Positions 24,976 through 33,249 of a DNA stretch of 64,000 nucleotides are shown piece by piece. Source of the stretch: Aureimonas sp. Leaf427 (lineage in GTDB: Bacteria; Pseudomonadota; Alphaproteobacteria; Rhizobiales; Rhizobiaceae). The notes under the pieces are model-generated. The model made no database searches. It saw only the letters and a list, made by a program, of their open reading frames with translations, and was not told the DNA's origin. The position numbers and the translations under genes are program-made. The stretch is taken from the NCBI RefSeq assembly GCF_001425485.1, contig NZ_LMQW01000052.1, forward strand, positions 42,224 through 106,223, in the 5' to 3' direction. The first letter of the stretch is position 1. The number at the start of each line of letters is the position of its first letter.

Positions 24976-26483
24976 GCGGCGCGCGCTCCCATGATGCCGG
25001 CGGCCAGGAGCTGGTCGCGCGTCGTGTCCGTGGCGTCCGGCCGGACGGGCCGGCCCTTGTAGAGAGCCATCACGCGGTCGGCGAGGCCGTGGACCTCGTC
25101 GCAGTCCGAGGACATGACGATGACGCCGGCCCGGCGCGAGAGCTCGCGCATCAGCGCGTAGAGCTTGGCGCGCGCGCCGATGTCGACGCCCACCGTCGGC
25201 TCGACGAAGATGTAGATGTCGGAGGTCCGGAAGAGGCCCTTGGCGATGACGATCTTCTGCTGGTTGCCGCCGGAAAAGGCGCTGACCGGCCGGTCGAGCT
25301 GCAGGGGCTGGAGCCCGACGTCCCGGGCGAGCGCCTCGGCGTCCCGCCGGTTGCGGGAGAAGCGCAGGAGACCGGAGAGGCCCGACGCCTTGCCGAGATG
25401 GGCGACCGTCGTGTTGAAGACGACGTCCTTGGTCATGGTCAGCCCCTCCGCGCGCCGGTCGCCGGGCACGAGGAAGATGCCGGCCTTCAGGGCGTCGTGC
25501 GGGCCGGAGAAGCGGACGTCGCGTCCCTTGACGCGGATCGTCCCCTCGTCCGGGCGCATGGCGCCGAAGAGGACCTTGGACAGTTCGTCGACGCCGGAGC
25601 CGACGAGGCCGAAGACGCCGAGGATCTCCCCGCGCCGCAGCTGGAAATCGACGCCGGAGAAATGTCCGGAGCGGCCGAGACCGCTCGCTTCCAGAAGCAC
25701 CTCGCCCTCCGGCTTCCCGTCGCGAACGGGGAAGAGCTCGCCGGCCGCCTCGTCCAGCATCAGCTCGGGGATGGAGACGTTCGTCTCCAGCGCCTCCCGG
25801 GAGGTGAAGGTCGCCACGTTGCGCCCGCCGCGGAAGACGGTGAACCGGTCGGCGATTTCGAAGACCTCCTCCAGCCGGTGCGTGATGTAGATGATCGCGA
25901 TGCCGGCCGCCTGGAGGGCGCGCATCAGCTGAAAGAGCGAGGCCTTCTCGCGCTCGGTCAGCGTCGAGGTCGGCTCGTCGAGGATGAGGACCTTGATGTC
26001 GTCGTGGCGCAGCGCGTGCAGGATCGCGACGATCTCGCGGTCGACCGCCGGCATCTCGCCGACGCGCTGGTCGAGGTCGATCTCGATGGGAAAGCGCTGG
26101 AGCAGCCGGTCGGCCGCATCGCGCATCGCGCCGCGGTCGATCCGCGCGAAGAGACCGGGCTTGCGGCCTTCGTGGCCGAGGAAGATGTTCTCCACGCCCG
26201 TGCAGTCGGGCACGAGTTCGGGATGCTGCTGGACGGTGGCGATGCCGGCCTCGATCGCAGCGCGGGGCGTGCCGAGCTGAACCTCGGCGCCCGCGATCTC
26301 GATCGTTCCCTCGTCCTTGGTGTAGACGCCGGAGAGGATCTTGATCAGCGTCGACTTGCCGGCGCCGTTGATGCCGAGCAGCGCGTGGATCTCGCCCGCC
26401 TCGAGCTGGAAGTCGACGCCGCCCAGCGCCTGCACCGTGCCGAAGCGCTTGGCGATGCCCCGCATGTCCAAAATCCGAGCCAT
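24972..26483 (-). CDS. CUT2-type sugar ABC importer, tandem ATP-binding protein
   Basis: This 503-residue cytoplasmic ATPase has two nucleotide-binding domains. Domain 1 has Walker A GINGAGKST (38-46) and Walker B LILDEPTSTLT, but an unusual signature region (EMPAVDREIVAIL). Domain 2 has a degenerate P-loop GLVGSGVDELS, signature FSGGNQQK and a Walker B reading IFVEPTVGVDIGA, where the Asp before Glu is Val. Degeneracy of one site is normal in this family; loss of the Walker B Asp in the second is notable. The start at 26483 is supported by GGGGAGGG upstream; the frame extends further but only through repeat DNA. Confidence 0.92.
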   Translation of the reverse strand: MARILDMRGIAKRFGTVQALGGVDFQLEAGEIHALLGINGAGKSTLIKILSGVYTKDEGTIEIAGAEVQLGTPRAAIEAGIATVQQHPELVPDCTGVENIFLGHEGRKPGLFARIDRGAMRDAADRLLQRFPIEIDLDQRVGEMPAVDREIVAILHALRHDDIKVLILDEPTSTLTEREKASLFQLMRALQAAGIAIIYITHRLEEVFEIADRFTVFRGGRNVATFTSREALETNVSIPELMLDEAAGELFPVRDGKPEGEVLLEASGLGRSGHFSGVDFQLRRGEILGVFGLVGSGVDELSKVLFGAMRPDEGTIRVKGRDVRFSGPHDALKAGIFLVPGDRRAEGLTMTKDVVFNTTVAHLGKASGLSGLLRFSRNRRDAEALARDVGLQPLQLDRPVSAFSGGNQQKIVIAKGLFRTSDIYIFVEPTVGVDIGARAKLYALMRELSRRAGVIVMSSDCDEVHGLADRVMALYKGRPVRPDATDTTRDQLLAAGIMGARAA

Positions 26484-26559
26484 CGGCCCTCCCCTCCCCA
26501 CTTCGCGAACGACCGGAGCGGCGGCCTGCCGCCGCCCCGGAGGCGTCACCGTCGGCGCC

Positions 26560-26664
26560 CTAGGGTCCGTCAGGCTCGTTCCGAACCGGACAGACCCTAG
26601 AGTCCTTTGAATTCGTTTGTCTTTTCGGGATAACCGGCTCCCACTTATCCCTGACAAACTCTAG
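26560..26664 (-). repeat. family B repeat (105 bases) between binding-protein and ATPase genes
   Basis: On the minus strand it starts CTAGAGTTTGTC and ends GACGGACCCTAG, giving imperfect terminal inverted repeats. The centre holds the near-palindrome GGAGCCGGTTATCCCG. The copy at 31400-31504 has exactly the same length and is roughly four-fifths identical by eye. The repeat includes the TAG stop of the binding-protein gene. Confidence 0.85.
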
Positions 26665-27686
26665 AGCGCGCGCTTCCAACCGAGCTTGGCGGCTTCGCCG
26701 GGCTGGTCGTAAGTGTCGGGGATCTCGATATTGGCGAGGCTCTCCTGCGTCACCGCGTAGGACGGGGTGATGACGAAGCGCGGCGCCTTGCGGCCCGCGA
26801 TGACCTCGTGGGCGTAAAAGGCGTTCATATAGGCCATCTCGTAGAAGCTCTGCGCCATGGTCATGGCGAAGGGCGAGCCGGCCTGGATGTATTCGAAGGA
26901 CTGCTGGCCGCCGTCGATGCCGGTGATGAACGTGTCGCGGCCGGCCGCCTTGATGGCGAGCGTGCCTTCGGACGCCGCGCCGTCCCAGGCGCACCAGATC
27001 GCGTTGAGGTCGGCATTGGCGGTGAGGATGTTGTCGACGACCTGGCGCGGCGTCGTGGTGCCGCCGAGCGCGAAGGCGATCTCGGAGACGATCTTGATGT
27101 CGGGATAGCGCATGAAGACCGATTTCGCGCCGAGCGTGCGCTGGTCCCAGGACTCGTTGGAGGGCAGCGAGACGAGCGCGACGGTGCCCTTGCCGCCCAG
27201 CCGGTCGGCGATGTACTGCGCGCCGGCCGCGCCGAGGCCGAAATTGTTGGACATGGCGGTGGAGGTCACCGTCGTGTTCGGCACGTAGCTGTCGCCGCAG
27301 AAGATCGGAACGCCCGAGGCGACGGCCGCCTGCACGGCCGGCGCGATGGCGGCGGCGTCGGCGGGGGTGATGAAGATCGCGGCCGGCTTGGAGGCCACGA
27401 AGGCGGCGATCTGGTCGGCCTGCTTCTTCACGTCGTAATTGGCGTCGGCGATGGTGAGCGTGCCGCCCAGGCGCTTGATCGCGTCCTCGTAGCCGCTGAC
27501 GATGTGGCGGCCCGATTCCCAGACCGTCCAGCCGAGCGAGGCGCAGAACTGCGCGTCCTGCGCGAAGGCGAAATTCGGCCGCGCGAGAGCGGCCGCGACC
27601 GTCAGGGCGGCGGCTCCGCTGAGGAAGCCGCGCCGGCTGAGACGAAGGCCCGCGGCCTCCGGGCTGTTGTCGTCGAAATTCGTCAT
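26661..27686 (-). CDS. CUT2-type sugar ABC importer, periplasmic binding protein, Tat-exported
   Basis: This 341-residue binding protein begins MTNFDDNSPEAAGLRLSRRG. The twin-arginine motif SRRGFLSG and a following Ala/Leu-rich segment point to Tat export, with cleavage near AFA-Q at about residue 43. The mature part is a PBP4/RbsB-fold protein (KPAAIFITPADAAAIAPA, TFITGIDGGQQSFEYI). The start at 27686 is preferred over an ATG six bases upstream because GGGAGG then lies at a normal distance. It precedes the ATPase and two permeases, separated from them by a family B repeat. The ligand is probably a hexose of the fucose type; this is inferred. Confidence 0.88.
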   Translation of the reverse strand: MTNFDDNSPEAAGLRLSRRGFLSGAAALTVAAALARPNFAFAQDAQFCASLGWTVWESGRHIVSGYEDAIKRLGGTLTIADANYDVKKQADQIAAFVASKPAAIFITPADAAAIAPAVQAAVASGVPIFCGDSYVPNTTVTSTAMSNNFGLGAAGAQYIADRLGGKGTVALVSLPSNESWDQRTLGAKSVFMRYPDIKIVSEIAFALGGTTTPRQVVDNILTANADLNAIWCAWDGAASEGTLAIKAAGRDTFITGIDGGQQSFEYIQAGSPFAMTMAQSFYEMAYMNAFYAHEVIAGRKAPRFVITPSYAVTQESLANIEIPDTYDQPGEAAKLGWKRAL

Positions 27687-27762
27687 GTCCATCTCCTCCC
27701 AGATTGATGTCCCCCGGAGCGGCCCTCCAGCCGGCTCCGTCCGATCCTTCCGCTCCCGCCGC

Positions 27763-28875
27763 TCAGCGCGACTGGTGCAGAAGCTCCAGATATTCCTCTC
27801 GCGTCGGCAGGCGCGGATTGGTCCCGTGGCAGTGGTCCTTCAGCGCCTCGCCGGAGACGCGCTCCATCATCGCCTCGGTCACGCCCATCGCGTCGAGCCC
27901 GGCGGGCAGGCCGATGTCGCGCGACAGATCCTTCACGACCCTGTCGGGCTCGCCGCCCAGAATCTCCGAGATCACGTCCCATTTCGCGCCGATGGCCGGG
28001 CGGTTGAAGCGCAGCACGGCCGGCATGAGGACGGCGTTCAGCGTGCCGTGGTGAAGGTTCAGCTCGCGCACGGCGCCGAGCGGATGGGTCAGCGCGTGGA
28101 CGGCGCCGAGCCCCTTCTGGAAGGCCATCGCGCCCTCCAGCGCGCACATCATCATCTCCCATCGCGCGCCGCGGTCCGAGCCGTCCGCGACGGCGCGGCG
28201 GATGGCGGGAATGCCGCGCTTCAGGCCGTCGAGCGCGATGGCGTCGGCCGGCGGGTTCACCGCGGGCGCCATGTAGGTCTCCAGGCAGTGGGACAGGGCG
28301 TCCATGCCGGTCGCCGCCGTCAGGAAGGGCGGCAGGCCGTAGGTGAGTTCGGGATCGCAGAGCGCGACGGAGGGCAGCATATGCGGGCTGACGATGCCGA
28401 GCTTGCGCCCCTCGGCCGTGATGATGACCGCCGCGCGGCCGACCTCCGAGCCCGTGCCGGAGGTCGTCGGCACCGCGACGAGCGGGCAGATGCGCCCGTG
28501 GATCTTGGCGGCTCCGCCTTCGACCGCCGTGTATTGCGCGAGCGGGCCCTCGTGGCCGGTCAGGAGGCGCACGGCCTTGGCGAGATCGATCGAGGAGCCG
28601 CCGCCGAAGCCGACGATGCCGTCGCAGCCGCTCTCCTTGTAGAGCGCGGTCGCGGCCTCGACGGCGGCCTCGGTCGGATTGGCCGGGGTCTCGTCGAAGA
28701 TGATCGGCGCCTTCGCGAGAAGGCCGGCGACGCGCTCGACGAGCCCGCTGGCGACGAGCCCGCGATCGGTCACGAGGAGCGGACGGCCGACGCCGAGCCC
28801 GTCCAGGATCGACGGCAGCTTGGCGATCGCGCCTTCGTCGAACTCGATGCGGGTGAGATAGGTGATGAGAGCCAT
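27763..28875 (-). CDS. iron-containing alcohol dehydrogenase, FucO-like
   Basis: This 370-residue cytosolic group III alcohol dehydrogenase has the NAD(H)-binding GGGSSIDLAK motif (91-100) and the metal ligands expected of the family: Asp192 and His196 in MDALSHCLE, His260 (HALTHPLG) and a His in LHHGTLNA. In fucose pathways such enzymes reduce L-lactaldehyde to propanediol, but the family also covers lactate, glycerol and other alcohols. It is the first gene of the minus-strand unit leading to the CUT2 importer and FucU. It diverges from the GntR regulator gene at 29137, with candidate operator repeats between them. Confidence 0.88.
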   Translation of the reverse strand: MALITYLTRIEFDEGAIAKLPSILDGLGVGRPLLVTDRGLVASGLVERVAGLLAKAPIIFDETPANPTEAAVEAATALYKESGCDGIVGFGGGSSIDLAKAVRLLTGHEGPLAQYTAVEGGAAKIHGRICPLVAVPTTSGTGSEVGRAAVIITAEGRKLGIVSPHMLPSVALCDPELTYGLPPFLTAATGMDALSHCLETYMAPAVNPPADAIALDGLKRGIPAIRRAVADGSDRGARWEMMMCALEGAMAFQKGLGAVHALTHPLGAVRELNLHHGTLNAVLMPAVLRFNRPAIGAKWDVISEILGGEPDRVVKDLSRDIGLPAGLDAMGVTEAMMERVSGEALKDHCHGTNPRLPTREEYLELLHQSR

Positions 28876-29054
28876 GTCGGGCGCGCTTTCGCGTTGTCGT
28901 CTTCAAGATGTCGGATGCACGGCGTCCGTCGCGGCCCGCCGGGGAGCCGCGTCGCGTCGCTTCGACCGAATGTTTCGAGCCTTCCGGGTCCGGTCCGCGC
29001 GCTCGGGCCTTGCGTCACGTCGACCCGGGTTCGTCTGGTAGCGGATTGCGCCTT

Positions 29055-29109
29055 GCATGGTCAACCGATATATGAGTTATTGAAGCCAGACGAGAACGGC
29101 ATTGTCAAC
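29055..29109 (+). promoter_or_regulatory. direct-repeat candidate operator upstream of the GntR gene
   Basis: GCATGGTCAAC (29055-29065) and GCATTGTCAAC (29099-29109) match at 10 of 11 bases and are 44 bases apart, about four helical turns. They lie in the divergent region between the Fe-alcohol dehydrogenase and GntR genes. The GGTCAAC core resembles half-sites used by FadR-subfamily GntR proteins. No regulator-binding data support this; it is pattern evidence. Confidence 0.45.
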
Positions 29110-29136
29110 ACCCCCTATAAACCTGCGGAAAAGCCC

Positions 29137-29850
29137 ATGAATGCGGACGGATCAGCCGCAAGAGTGCAGCGAGCGATGATCGAGAAGCCTGCTCAAAAGG
29201 CCGATCAGATATATGAGTTGCTGCGCCAGCATATCGTCCGGCTGCGCATGGTTCCGGGCGCCGTCATCTCGGAAAAGGAGCTTTGCCTGGAATACGGCGT
29301 CTCGCGCACGCCGGTCCGCGAGGCGCTGAAGCGGCTGGCCGACGAGGATCTCGTCGACGTGTTTCCCCATTCGGGCACCTATGTCTCGAAGATCTCCTTC
29401 GAGGTCGCGGAAGAGGGCTTCGTCATCCGCCGGGCGCTGGAGGTGGAGAGCATCCGCCGCGCCGCCCGCTTCGTGACCGATGCCGACATCGAGCGCCTGG
29501 ACGCGCTGATCGCGGAGATGCGCGACATTCTCGCGCGCGGGGCGCTGCACGAATATATCGAGGTCGACGACGTCTTCCACGCCACGATCGCCGGCATCAG
29601 CCGCTATCCGCGCATCTGGAAGTTCATCAATCTCATGAAGGCCCATCTCGACCGGATGCGCCAGCTGTCCGCGCCGGTGCCCGGCCATCTCGCCGACGTG
29701 ACCGAGCAGCACGCCGCCATCGTGCGCGCGCTCGAGCGCCGCAATGCCGACCAGGCCGAACTCGCCATGAAGATCCACCTCGAAGCCTCCTTCGCGGTGA
29801 TGAGCGCCATGCACGAGGACGGCGCCTATTTCAAAGCGAAGGATCTCTAG
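29137..29850 (+). CDS. GntR family transcriptional regulator, FCD domain
   Basis: This 237-residue regulator has an N-terminal winged HTH (about 22-85, EKELCLEYGVSRTPVREALK) and a C-terminal helical FCD domain. The metal-binding His/Asp residues of FCD proteins are visible in DDVFHATIAG, EQHAAIVRALE and KIHLEA. Such regulators respond to sugar acids or other catabolic intermediates, so fuconate-type compounds are plausible effectors. The start at 29137 is the most likely; Met at 29176 is an alternative. Its TAG stop ends one base before the dehydratase ATG, so the two are co-translated. Confidence 0.9.
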   Translation: MNADGSAARVQRAMIEKPAQKADQIYELLRQHIVRLRMVPGAVISEKELCLEYGVSRTPVREALKRLADEDLVDVFPHSGTYVSKISFEVAEEGFVIRRALEVESIRRAARFVTDADIERLDALIAEMRDILARGALHEYIEVDDVFHATIAGISRYPRIWKFINLMKAHLDRMRQLSAPVPGHLADVTEQHAAIVRALERRNADQAELAMKIHLEASFAVMSAMHEDGAYFKAKDL

Positions 29851-31395
29851 ATGCTGGACAGTCCCGCCGGCCCCTCGCCCCTCATCCGCCTCCATGCCGA
29901 GGACAACGTCGCCATCGCGCGCCTCGCACTGGACCCGATGACGACGCCGCTGCCGGGCGGCACGATCCTGAAGGACCGCGTGCCGCGCGGCCACAAGATG
30001 GCGCTCGAGGGCATCGCGGAAGGCCGGCCCGTCGTCAAATACGGACAGGTCATCGGCTTTGCGAGCCGGGCCATCGGCCCCGGCGAACACGTCCACACGC
30101 ACAATCTCGCCATGGCCGATCTCGACCTCTTCCACGAGTTCTGCGTCGACGCGCGCGAGCCCGACTACGTGCCGGAGGCCGGGCGGGCGACGTTCCTCGG
30201 CTATCGCCGGCCGGACGGCCGGGTCGGCACGCGCAACTATCTCGCCATCGTCTCCTCGGTGAACTGCTCGGCGACGGTCTCGAAGGCCATCGCCGCCCAT
30301 TTTTCGCCCGCGACCGGACGGCTCGACGCCTTCGAGAACGTGGACGGCATCGTGCCGATCACGCATGGCGGCGGCTGCGCGGTGAACATGCAGGGCGAGG
30401 GCTATCTCTATCTCACCCGCGTCCTTTCGGGCTATGCGACCCATCCCAATGTCGGCGCGGTCCTGATGATCGGGCTCGGCTGCGAGACCAACCAGATCCC
30501 GGCGCTGCTCGCCCGGCACGGCCTGTCCGAGGGGCCGAACTTCCGCACCATGACGATCCAGGCGATGGGCGGCACGCGCGCCACGATCGAGGCCGGCATC
30601 GAGGCGGTGCGCCAGATGCTGCCGGCGCTCGACGCCGCGCGCCGCACGCCGCAGTCGGCCGCCCACATCACGCTCGCGCTCGAATGCGGCGGCTCCGACG
30701 GCTATTCCGGCATCTCCGCCAATCCCGCGCTCGGTTACGCCTCCGACCTTCTGGTGCGCCACGGCGGCACGGCGGTCCTAGCCGAAACGCCGGAGATCTA
30801 CGGCGCCGAGCATCTCCTGACCCGGCGCGCCGCGACGCCCGCCGTGGCGCAGAAGCTGCTCGACCGGATCGACTGGTGGCGCGACTATGCCGCGCGCGGC
30901 AAGGCGGAGCTGAACAACAACCCTTCCCACGGCAACAAGGCGGGCGGGCTCACCACGATCCTGGAAAAGTCGCTCGGCGCCGTCGCCAAGGGCGGCGCCT
31001 CGCGGCTGAACGCGGTCTACGAATATGCCGAGCCCATCACCGAGACGGGCTTCGTCTTCATGGACACGCCGGGCTACGACCCCGTCGCGGTGACGGGACA
31101 GGTGGCGGGCGGCTGCAACATGATCTGCTTCACGACGGGGCGCGGCTCGGTCTCCGGCTTCAAGCCCGCCCCCTCGCTGAAGCTCGCCACCAATACGCCG
31201 ATGTACGAGCACATGAAGGACGACATGGATCTCGACTGCGGTCCCGTCGTCACCGGGGAGGAGACGATCGAGGAGGCCGGCCGGCGCATCTTCGCCGCCA
31301 TCCTCGCGGCGGCCTCGGGAGAGCCGACCAAGAGCGAGATGTTCGACTACGGGGACAACGAGTTCGTGCCCTGGCAAGTCGGCGCCGTGATGTGA
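29851..31395 (+). CDS. UxaA-family sugar-acid dehydratase, candidate L-fuconate dehydratase
   Basis: This 514-residue full-length UxaA-type protein has an N-terminal SAF domain (about 12-90, including EHVHTHNLAM) and the large UxaA C-terminal domain (~120-510). Family members are iron/manganese-dependent dehydratases of altronate, galactarate and related acids. Conserved cysteines occur in SSVNCSAT, GGGCAVN, GLGCETNQ and LECGGSDGYSG. In the Campylobacter jejuni fucose locus a UxaA homologue is found together with FucU, an amidohydrolase and an SDR, which matches the gene set here. A role as L-fuconate (or related aldonate) dehydratase making the 2-keto-3-deoxy acid is therefore favoured over altronate. 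That is context-based. Confidence 0.88.
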   Translation: MLDSPAGPSPLIRLHAEDNVAIARLALDPMTTPLPGGTILKDRVPRGHKMALEGIAEGRPVVKYGQVIGFASRAIGPGEHVHTHNLAMADLDLFHEFCVDAREPDYVPEAGRATFLGYRRPDGRVGTRNYLAIVSSVNCSATVSKAIAAHFSPATGRLDAFENVDGIVPITHGGGCAVNMQGEGYLYLTRVLSGYATHPNVGAVLMIGLGCETNQIPALLARHGLSEGPNFRTMTIQAMGGTRATIEAGIEAVRQMLPALDAARRTPQSAAHITLALECGGSDGYSGISANPALGYASDLLVRHGGTAVLAETPEIYGAEHLLTRRAATPAVAQKLLDRIDWWRDYAARGKAELNNNPSHGNKAGGLTTILEKSLGAVAKGGASRLNAVYEYAEPITETGFVFMDTPGYDPVAVTGQVAGGCNMICFTTGRGSVSGFKPAPSLKLATNTPMYEHMKDDMDLDCGPVVTGEETIEEAGRRIFAAILAAASGEPTKSEMFDYGDNEFVPWQVGAVM

Positions 31396-31399
31396 CGAG

Positions 31400-31504
31400 C
31401 TAGAGTTTGTCGGGGATCAGCGGGAACCGGTTATCCCGAAAAGACGAACGACAACAAAGGAATCGTGCGCCTGTCCGGTTCGGCGTGAACCTGACGGGCT
31501 CTAG
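31400..31504 (+). repeat. family B repeat (105 bases) after the UxaA-family gene
   Basis: It starts CTAGAGTTTGTC and ends GACGGGCTCTAG, giving 12-base terminal inverted repeats matching at 9 positions. The centre carries GGGAACCGGTTATCCC. It has the same length as the copy at 26560-26664 and lies five bases past the TGA stop of the dehydratase gene. Confidence 0.85.
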
Positions 31505-31562
31505 GAAACCGCGGCCGCGACGACGCGCGAAGACGCGTCTCGCCCGAGGGAGGACAACGACC

Positions 31563-33134
31563 ATGACAGACCTGAAGCAGAGCTACGACATCGTCATCAT
31601 CGGCGCGGGCGTCGGCGGCGGCGCGCTCGCCAACGCGCTGGCCGCGCCCGGCCGCGAGATCCTGATGATCGAGCGCGGGCCCCGCCTGCCCCGCGAGCCC
31701 GACAATTGGAGCGTCGACGCCGTCTTCCACAAGCGCAAGTATGCCGCCAAGGAACAGTGGCGCGACAAGAACGGCGAGCTCTTCAGCCCCTCGACCTACT
31801 ATTATGTCGGCGGCAATTCGAAGTTCTTCGGCGCGGCCACCGTGCGCTTCCGCAAGGAGGATTTCGGCGCGCTGGAGCACGAGGCGGGCGTCGCCCCGGC
31901 CTGGCCGGTCTCCTACGAGACCTTCGAGCCCTACTATGCCCGGGCCGAACGCCTGATGGGCACGCATGGACAGGCCGGGCTCGACCCGATCGAGCCTCCG
32001 CGCTCGGGCCCGATGCCCTTTCCCGCGATCGGCCACGAGCCCGAGATCGCCGCCTTCGAGACCAAGCTGCGCGCCAAGGGGCTGCATCCCTTCCCGCTGC
32101 CGATCGCGATCGACTATCACGACGGCGGCGCCTGCGCCCGCTGCGCGACCTGCGACGGCTTCGCCTGCAAGATCGGCGCCAAGGGCGACGCCGAGGTCCG
32201 GCTCGTCAATCCCGCGCTCGCCAAGGGCGGCGTCACGCTCCTGACCGAGGCCTTCGTCCACCGGCTCGTCACCGACCCGTCGGGGGCGAGCGTCACCGCC
32301 GTCGAGCTGGAGCATGGCGGGCAGAGGCACACCGTCCGGGCGAAGATCTTCGTCTCGGCGGCGGGCGCGATCAACTCCTCCGCGCTCCTCCTGCGCTCGG
32401 CCAACGACAAGCATCCGCGCGGGCTCGGCAACAACACGTCCGACCAGCTCGGCCGCAACTACATGGCCCACAACAACACCGCCATGATGGCGATCTCGCC
32501 CTTCAAGAAGAACCGCGTCGTCTTCCAGAAGTCGATGGCGATCAACGACTTCTACCTCGCCAATGCCGAGCGCCCCTATCCGCTCGGCAATGTCCAGGGC
32601 CTCGGCAAGCTGCAGGCGGGCATGCTGACGGCGAGCGTCAAATGGGCGCCCGAGCGCATGATGGCGCTCTTCGCCGAGCGCTCGGTGGACTGGTGGCTGA
32701 TGTCGGAGGACCTGCCCGATCCGAACAACCGCGTCAGCGTCGACGCCGACGGCAAGATCCGCCTCGCCTATACCGAGAACAACCTGAAGTCCCATGGCGA
32801 GCTGGTGAAGGTCTGGAGCCGCATGATGCGCCAGCTCGGCTATCCGATCATCGTCACGCAGAAGATGGACATCAAGGTCTCCATGCACCAATGCGGCACC
32901 GCCCGCTTCGGCACGGACCCCTCGACCTCCGTCCTCGACACCGACTGCAAGGTCTGGGACGTCGACAATCTCTACGTGGTGGACGCCTCCTTCCTGCCCT
33001 CCTCCACCGGGTTCAATCCGTCGCTGACCATCGTGGCGCAGGCGCTGCGCACGAGCGAGCGGATCCTGAAGGAGCTCGGCGAGAGCGAGCTCGTCATGCC
33101 GCCCATCCGCATGCCGGAGACCGTCGCCGCCTGA
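31563..33134 (+). CDS. GMC-type FAD-dependent oxidoreductase
   Basis: This 523-residue flavoprotein has an N-terminal FAD-binding motif IIGAGVGGGALANAL and the C-terminal GMC signature VVDASFLPSSTGFNPSLTI. GMC enzymes oxidise alcohols or sugars, passing electrons to FAD and then to oxygen, quinone or a cytochrome. A Cys-rich stretch (ACARCATCDGFACKIG) in the middle is shared by a bacterial branch of the family and could hold an iron-sulfur cluster or be structural. HQCGTARFG occupies the place of the usual HQxGTxRMG motif. There is no signal peptide, so it is cytosolic or peripheral. A GGGAGGAC site precedes the ATG. It may be an alternative sugar or polyol dehydrogenase in this locus. Confidence 0.88.
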   Translation: MTDLKQSYDIVIIGAGVGGGALANALAAPGREILMIERGPRLPREPDNWSVDAVFHKRKYAAKEQWRDKNGELFSPSTYYYVGGNSKFFGAATVRFRKEDFGALEHEAGVAPAWPVSYETFEPYYARAERLMGTHGQAGLDPIEPPRSGPMPFPAIGHEPEIAAFETKLRAKGLHPFPLPIAIDYHDGGACARCATCDGFACKIGAKGDAEVRLVNPALAKGGVTLLTEAFVHRLVTDPSGASVTAVELEHGGQRHTVRAKIFVSAAGAINSSALLLRSANDKHPRGLGNNTSDQLGRNYMAHNNTAMMAISPFKKNRVVFQKSMAINDFYLANAERPYPLGNVQGLGKLQAGMLTASVKWAPERMMALFAERSVDWWLMSEDLPDPNNRVSVDADGKIRLAYTENNLKSHGELVKVWSRMMRQLGYPIIVTQKMDIKVSMHQCGTARFGTDPSTSVLDTDCKVWDVDNLYVVDASFLPSSTGFNPSLTIVAQALRTSERILKELGESELVMPPIRMPETVAA

Positions 33135-33249
33135 GGCGGCGGCCGCATCCCAAGAGACCGGCCGCAAAGGCCGCGAGAAGGCCGCCCCGGCTTGTCCGGG
33201 CGCGGCCCGCGAAACACCCATATCCAGATCCGGGAGGACCAGAAGACCC

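Noticed and set aside
29851-31395. Simple naming of the UxaA-family protein as altronate dehydratase
   Set aside because: No uronate isomerase or altronate/mannonate oxidoreductase is nearby; the FucU, lactonase and SDR context points to another sugar acid.
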